From Nakamurella sp. PAMC28650 (GTDB lineage: Bacteria > Actinomycetota > Actinomycetes > Mycobacteriales > Nakamurellaceae): a stretch of 64,000 nt of DNA. Position 1 is the stretch's first letter; each line of letters starts with the position of its first letter. Shown here in pieces: positions 63,851 through 64,000 of the stretch. The stretch covers positions 2,604,001-2,668,000 of the forward strand of contig NZ_CP060298.1 in assembly GCF_014303395.1 (NCBI RefSeq), given 5' to 3'. The notes below the pieces were generated by a model. The model ran no database searches. It was not told where the DNA came from and was given only the letters and a program-made list of their open reading frames with translations. Both the position numbers and the translations under genes were made by a program.

Positions 63851-64000
63851 ATGGAACAACGCAGACTCGGACGACTCGGCCACCGGAGCTCGGTGCTGAT
63901 CTACGGCGCCGCCGCGCTGAGTGACGTCGACCAGGCCACCGCCGACAGATCGATCCAGCAGGCTCTTGACGCCGGGATCAACCACTTCGACGTGGCCGCC
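63851..64000 (+). CDS. Aldo/keto reductase, N-terminal part
   Basis: 50 codons run off the right edge. [20 protein letters not shown] and [16 protein letters not shown] is the family's first strand and helix; the catalytic Asp of ...HFDVAA precedes the edge. GGAG lies 6 bases before the ATG. Rest of the gene is beyond the window. Confidence 0.82.
   Translation, partial: MEQRRLGRLGHRSSVLIYGAAALSDVDQATADRSIQQALDAGINHFDVAA

Overview
The window is high-GC DNA with many GTG starts, 4-base gene overlaps (ATGA, GTGA) and GC-rich third codon positions, typical of an actinobacterium. The sets of LacI, IclR and GntR regulators, sugar ABC transporters, a DUF5998 gene and a pheS-pheT pair fit a soil Actinomycetes chromosome. 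I cannot name the species from sequence alone; a Nakamurella-like organism is only a guess.

Layout: 1-3855 holds the 3' part of a type II Wadjet (JetABCD) anti-plasmid system: most of jetC and all of jetD. A decayed regulator remnant follows. 4.2-11.4 kb is a mixed region: Bcr/CflA-type efflux pump, BtuF-like binding protein, Phd/VapC toxin-antitoxin, pyroglutamyl peptidase, methyltransferase divergent from an XRE-cupin regulator, a frameshifted small gene and an HSL-type esterase, with several short tandem repeats between them. 11.5-23.4 kb is a sugar-acid regulon: LacI regulator, a promoter with LacI-type operator, a ribose-type ABC importer (one permease frameshifted), then dehydrogenase, DapA-family aldolase, Gfo/Idh/MocA oxidoreductase, amidohydrolase-type lactonase, L-rhamnonate dehydratase-like enolase, RhaM mutarotase and a convergent IclR regulator. 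Together they look like a non-phosphorylating L-rhamnose or similar deoxyhexose pathway. 23.5-34.2 kb carries a large secreted subtilase, an NAD-dependent epimerase-like protein, DUF427, a double GNAT acetyltransferase, a BNR-repeat protein with a MoaD/ThiS-like partner, a lipoprotein, and a small gene plus VWA-domain gene bracketed by two copies of a palindromic repeat.

33.5-45.5 kb is a minus-strand catabolic operon: GntR/FCD regulator, oligopeptide-type ABC importer (one permease has an internal amber codon), allantoinase-like deacetylase, amidohydrolase, Asp/Glu/hydantoin racemase, PfkB kinase and the C-terminal stub of a SIS-domain protein cut off at an IS1595-family element. 45.7-50.4 kb has a MOSC protein and a LacI regulator divergent from a GH127 beta-L-arabinofuranosidase and nucleoside hydrolase, with a perfect 16-bp operator-like palindrome between. 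50.4-58 kb has an HNH nuclease, a pRiA4b ORF-3-type protein, an ISAs1-family element that has removed the 5' end of a sugar-binding protein gene, the matching MalFG-type permeases and their LacI regulator. 58.2-64 kb is core-like: pheS-pheT, DUF5998, an alkaline-phosphatase-superfamily enzyme and the start of an aldo/keto reductase.

A notable theme is broken nutrient-uptake loci. Three importers each have one damaged component (frameshift at about 15314, amber codon at 36714-36716, IS truncation at 53855), a fourth locus has lost part of a SIS gene, and two other genes are degraded. The best candidates for undescribed biology are a three-copy palindromic repeat family (32145, 33332, 61885), the SIS/kinase/racemase/amidohydrolase operon, the BNR+MoaD pair and an exact 18-bp-stem hairpin at 50809-50848.
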